DNA of 64,000 nt, taken from contig JAZDOS010000029.1 in NCBI GenBank assembly GCA_043798375.1, positions 84,065 to 148,064 on the forward strand, given 5' to 3'. The stretch is from JAPLMI01 sp043798375. GTDB taxonomy: Bacteria > Omnitrophota > Gorgyraeia > 2-01-FULL-45-10. The notes under the pieces were generated by a model. That model was not told the origin of the DNA and did not search any database. It worked only from the letters and a program-made list of their open reading frames with translations. This document shows positions 60,812-64,000 of this stretch, piece after piece (within the stretch, counting starts at the first letter, position 1; every line of letters begins with the position of its first letter). A program made the translations under genes and the position numbers.

Positions 60812-61675
60812 ATGCGTAAATTCAAAGAGCTTATCATCGAGAAGCTTATATTGATCTGCGGCGTAGCGTCAATATTCTTCGTCGTCCTGATTTTTCTCTT
60901 CCTGCTGAAAGAAGGGCTCGCGGTATTTAAAAGCGTAAGCCCTTTTAAATTCCTTCTGGGCAATAACTGGTATCCGATTTCAGAGCCTCCACGGCTAGGC
61001 ATCCTTCCTTTAATTCTCGGGTCTATTCTAGTTACTTTTGGAGCGGTGATAATTTCGATTCCTATAGGCGTGGGATGCGCGGTTTATATCGCCGAGATCG
61101 CTCCGCTAAAGACGAAAGAGATTCTTAAGGGCGGGATAGAATTACTGGCGGCGATACCGAGCGTCGTCCTGGGATTCATCGGAATGGTAACGCTTGTCCC
61201 GTTAGTGAAAAATCTATTTCATCTGCCGACAGGCTTAACCGCATTGTCAGGTTCAATCATGCTGGCATTTATGGCCATGCCTACGATCGTTTCGATCGCC
61301 GAAGACGCCCTCTATTCGATCCCTAAGACTTATAAAGAAGGCTCTTTCGCTTTAGGCGCGACGCACTGGCAGACGATATGGCGGATAATGCTTCCCGCGG
61401 CATCGAGCGGAATATTTGCCGCTGTAATGCTCGGGATAGGCAGGGTCATCGGTGAAACGATGGCGGTCATGATGGTAACGGGTAATGCCGCGGTCATACC
61501 GAAAAGCATTCTGGCGCCGGTCAGGACACTAACTGCTACCATAGCAGCCGAGATGGGAGAAGCGGTGGTAGGCAGCGAGCATTATTTCGCGCTATTCGCC
61601 GTTGGTATCGTACTGTTTGTGATAAGTTTTGCTGTCAATGTAACCGCGGACCTTTTCTTACATAAAAGACAATAA
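60812..61675 (+). CDS. pstC: Phosphate importer permease PstC
   Basis: The 287-residue protein has six helices and the EAA loop (YSIPKTYKEGSFALGATHWQT) that contacts the ATPases. It ends with its stop overlapping the pstA ATG. Confidence 0.95.
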   Translation: MRKFKELIIEKLILICGVASIFFVVLIFLFLLKEGLAVFKSVSPFKFLLGNNWYPISEPPRLGILPLILGSILVTFGAVIISIPIGVGCAVYIAEIAPLKTKEILKGGIELLAAIPSVVLGFIGMVTLVPLVKNLFHLPTGLTALSGSIMLAFMAMPTIVSIAEDALYSIPKTYKEGSFALGATHWQTIWRIMLPAASSGIFAAVMLGIGRVIGETMAVMMVTGNAAVIPKSILAPVRTLTATIAAEMGEAVVGSEHYFALFAVGIVLFVISFAVNVTADLFLHKRQ

Positions 61676-62523
61676 TGAGAAACCCCTACAGAACGCAAAG
61701 AATAGCATTTTTCTTTCTATTTCTGGCTACGCTTTTAATAGTAGTACCGGTCGGATTGATCATTGTCATCATCGTTCAGAAAGGCCTGCCCGCGATCACA
61801 TGGCAGTTTCTTACCGATATCCCGCGGCAGGGGATGCGCGCCGGCGGAATATTTCCCGCGATCGTCGGCACGCTGTGTCTTGTAACAGGCGCCATAATAT
61901 TTGCGCTGCCGATAGGCTTGCTTTCCGCAATATATTTGAGCGAATATTCAAATGACAATTTTATGAACAGGCTTATCAAGCTTTCCATAGTCAATCTGGC
62001 CGGAGTTCCGTCAGTAGTTTACGGGTTATTCGGTCTTGCGCTATTTGTCGTATTTTTCAAATTCGGCGCATCTATCCTTTCGGGCTCTCTTACGCTTGGA
62101 ATAATGATATTACCTATAATAATTACCACTTCACGTGAAGCGCTTGAAAGTGTTCCGTACTCATTCCGCGAAGTGAGCCTGTCGCTGGGAACGAGCAAAT
62201 GGCAGACGGTTTGGCATATAGTCCTGCCGAATGCCATACCGGGCATACTGACCGGCACCATCTTAGGCTTAGGCCGGGCGGCGGGCGAGACGGCGCCCAT
62301 TCTTTTTACCGTCGCGGCATTTTATCTTCCTCATCTTCCGGATTCGATATTCGATCAGGCGATGGCGCTTCCGTATCATCTCTACGTAATATCTACCCAG
62401 GTGCCGAATGTCGATGAAAAGATAAGATACGGGACGGCTTTCGTGCTGTTAGCCCTTGTCATGCTCATGAACCTGGTCGCGATAATTATACGTTATAAGT
62501 TCAGAAAGAAGAAGAAATGGTAA
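61675..62523 (+). CDS. pstA: Phosphate importer permease PstA
   Basis: The 282-residue protein has six helices and the EAA loop ESVPYSFREVSLSLGTSKWQT. It overlaps the first PstB-like gene by 7 bases. The two permeases are different, so an asymmetric ATPase pair could be matched to them. Confidence 0.95.
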   Translation: MRNPYRTQRIAFFFLFLATLLIVVPVGLIIVIIVQKGLPAITWQFLTDIPRQGMRAGGIFPAIVGTLCLVTGAIIFALPIGLLSAIYLSEYSNDNFMNRLIKLSIVNLAGVPSVVYGLFGLALFVVFFKFGASILSGSLTLGIMILPIIITTSREALESVPYSFREVSLSLGTSKWQTVWHIVLPNAIPGILTGTILGLGRAAGETAPILFTVAAFYLPHLPDSIFDQAMALPYHLYVISTQVPNVDEKIRYGTAFVLLALVMLMNLVAIIIRYKFRKKKKW

Positions 62524-63275
62524 ATGCTTGCGCAAAATTCGAAATACATGACCTGAACATATGGTTTGGTCCCACGCAAGCCGTAAAAGGCGTGAATATG
62601 GGAATCCATGCCAATGAGATCCTGAGCGTGATAGGGCCCTCGAACAGCGGAAAGACAACTTTTTTACGGACACTAAACCGCCTGAATGAACTCAACGCAA
62701 ATTACAGGATTTCAGGGGCTGTCGAATTTGAAAGAGAGGATATCCGCGGGATCGATATAGGAGAATTACGCAGAAAGGTAGGCATGGTATTCGCGCTTCC
62801 TCTGCCGCTTCCGTTATCCATATTTGATAACGTAGTTTACGGAGTCAGGATGCACGGAAAAGCGGACAGGAAGCAGCTGAAAGGCAGGGCTGAAGAATCT
62901 TTACGGCAGGCCTATCTATGGGAAGAGGTGAAGGACAGGCTCGACGAATCGGCTTTTAAGCTGTCCGGCGGGCAGCAGCAGCGTCTTTGCATAGCCAGGA
63001 CGCTGGCGGTAGGGCCGGAGGTGATTTTATTCGACGAACCCTGTTCCGGCCTCGACCCTGTCTCAACTGCAAAAGTCGAAGACGCGATGCTCGAGCTGAA
63101 AAAAAAGTACACCGTGGTTCTTGTGACCAATAATGTGAAACAGGCGGCAAGAGTCGGAGACAGGACCGCTTTCTTTTTAAACGGCGAACTCGTGGAAATA
63201 GACAAGACCGACAGAATCTTTACCGCGCCAAAAGATAAGCGGACTGACGGCTATATAAGAGGAAAATTCGGATAA
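62517..63275 (+). CDS. PstB-like ATPase 1: LSGGQ kept, Q-loop Gln and switch His lost
   Basis: The 252-residue ABC ATPase has Walker A GPSNSGKTT (40-48), signature KLSGGQQQR (LSGGQ 149-153), and Walker B ILFDEP (Asp173, Glu174). The Q-loop Gln is Ala93 (MVFALPLPLP; PstB has VFQRPNPFP), and the switch His is Asn205 (VTNNVKQ). Overall sequence is clearly PstB-like. It should bind ATP but not complete its own site. It overlaps pstA and touches the second ATPase gene. Confidence 0.9.
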   Translation: MVNACAKFEIHDLNIWFGPTQAVKGVNMGIHANEILSVIGPSNSGKTTFLRTLNRLNELNANYRISGAVEFEREDIRGIDIGELRRKVGMVFALPLPLPLSIFDNVVYGVRMHGKADRKQLKGRAEESLRQAYLWEEVKDRLDESAFKLSGGQQQRLCIARTLAVGPEVILFDEPCSGLDPVSTAKVEDAMLELKKKYTVVLVTNNVKQAARVGDRTAFFLNGELVEIDKTDRIFTAPKDKRTDGYIRGKFG

Positions 63276-64000
63276 TGGCCGACATAGCAGCTAAAAACCT
63301 GAATCTTTGGTACGGGAATTTCCATGCCCTGAAAAACGTAAATTCATCGTTTGATTCAAATAAGATCAGCGCCATAATAGGGCCTTCGGGATGCGGAAAA
63401 TCGACTCTTCTACGCGTATTTAACCGGATGAATGACCTCATCGAAGGAGTGCGTCAGGAAGGGAAGGTTATAATTGACGATATGAATATACTGGATGACA
63501 AGACAGATCTTGTGGTATTGCGCAAGAAGGTCGGGATGGTATTTCAACGCCCGAATCCTTTTCCGTTATCGATATATGAGAACATCGTGTTCGGCGAAAA
63601 AATCCATGGAGAGAGGGCAGGCCGCGATAAACTGGATGAGATTGTAGAGAAAAGTCTGAAGAGCGTTCTATTGTGGGATGAGCTAAAGGATAAACTCAAC
63701 AGGCCGGCGCTCGCCTTATCATTGGAGCAGAAACAGCGGTTATGCATCGCAAGGCTCATCACGGTCAAGCCGGAGGTCCTTCTTATGGACGAGCCGTGCT
63801 CTGCCCTTGACCCGCAGGCAACCGAGCGAATAGAAGAATTAATGCGTGAATTAAAGAATAATTATACTATAATAATAGTCACGCACAATATGCAGCAGGC
63901 GGCAAGAGTTTCGGATGATACGGGATTTATGCTATTGGGTGAACTGATAGAATTCGGCAGGACAGAACAGATATTTACGGCGCCGCATGATAAGAGAACG
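63275..64000 (+). CDS. PstB-like ATPase 2 (partial): Q-loop and His kept, signature lost
   Basis: The 242 residues before the window edge (about 10 missing) have Walker A GPSGCGKST (36-44), Q-loop Gln91 (VFQRPNPFP), Walker B LLMDEP (Asp172, Glu173) and switch His204 (VTHNMQQ). The signature is LSLEQ (148-152) instead of LSGGQ. With ATPase 1 it would form one canonical and one degenerate site. It shares one base with the preceding stop. Confidence 0.9.
   Translation, partial: MADIAAKNLNLWYGNFHALKNVNSSFDSNKISAIIGPSGCGKSTLLRVFNRMNDLIEGVRQEGKVIIDDMNILDDKTDLVVLRKKVGMVFQRPNPFPLSIYENIVFGEKIHGERAGRDKLDEIVEKSLKSVLLWDELKDKLNRPALALSLEQKQRLCIARLITVKPEVLLMDEPCSALDPQATERIEELMRELKNNYTIIIVTHNMQQAARVSDDTGFMLLGELIEFGRTEQIFTAPHDKRT

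Noticed and set aside
1..64000. tRNA, rRNA, CRISPR arrays, transposases and prophage genes
   Set aside because: Reading the window gave no cloverleaf, rRNA-like, spaced-repeat or transposase signal. A tRNA scan would settle the tRNA point.

Overview
The window looks like part of a chromosome from an uncultured Gram-negative-type bacterium of the Omnitrophota (former OP3) or a close PVC-related lineage. This is inferred from gene content: a TIGR04073-like exported protein, DUF4416, DUF2934, many PilZ proteins, YgiQ radical SAM, lipoproteins, a group 4 [NiFe]-hydrogenase, and palindrome-filled intergenic DNA. No rRNA, tRNA, CRISPR array or transposase was seen. Nearly all genes lie on the + strand; the one clear exception is a helicase at 37.9-39.8 kb.

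Layout. 0-10.5 kb: small genes, with five PilZ (c-di-GMP receptor type) proteins among housekeeping genes (panD, def, a cold-shock gene, yqeY) and envelope proteins (M23 peptidase, lipoproteins). 10.5-16.9 kb: a pentapeptide-repeat K+ channel, a radical SAM protein, a GAF-ANTAR RNA-binding regulator, nadE and an APC permease. 16.9-35.5 kb: an energy-conservation island made of a K+-independent-type membrane pyrophosphatase, a complex I-like membrane-bound [NiFe]-hydrogenase with three antiporter-type subunits and its maturation protease, and a complete F1Fo ATP synthase operon. 35.5-42.4 kb: a HAD phosphatase, YgiQ, a Ski2-like helicase, phosphofructokinase, a ferritin-like protein, DUF2934 and DUF167. 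42.4-52.5 kb: nitrogen assimilation (sigma-like regulator, amt, PII, glnA, gltB, gltD). 52.5-56.7 kb: a PEP-synthase-like protein and pyrG. 56.7-64 kb: phosphate sensing and uptake (PhoB/PhoR-like pair, DUF2490, pstSCA and two different PstB-like ATPases; the last is cut by the window edge).

Three signals stand out. (1) The leaders of the nitrogen genes carry paired small hairpins whose six-base loops have A at position 1 and G at position 4, with the second hairpin overlapping an intrinsic terminator. That is the architecture bound by ANTAR antiterminators, and the window encodes a GAF-ANTAR protein. The sigma-like gene leader and the glnA leader are convincing; the amt leader is weaker. (2) The two adjacent PstB-like ATPases are degenerate in complementary ways. 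One lacks the Q-loop Gln and the switch His but keeps LSGGQ; the other keeps Q and His but has LSLEQ. This predicts an asymmetric heterodimer with one canonical and one dead ATP site in a phosphate importer. (3) The hydrogenase block differs in codon use from its surroundings, the shift starts inside an antiporter-subunit gene, and a short remnant of a second hycI lies just after the intact hycI. This suggests replacement of a resident hydrogenase block by homologous recombination. The intergenic DNA also carries several families of palindromes, one of which appears to sit in frame inside a coding sequence.
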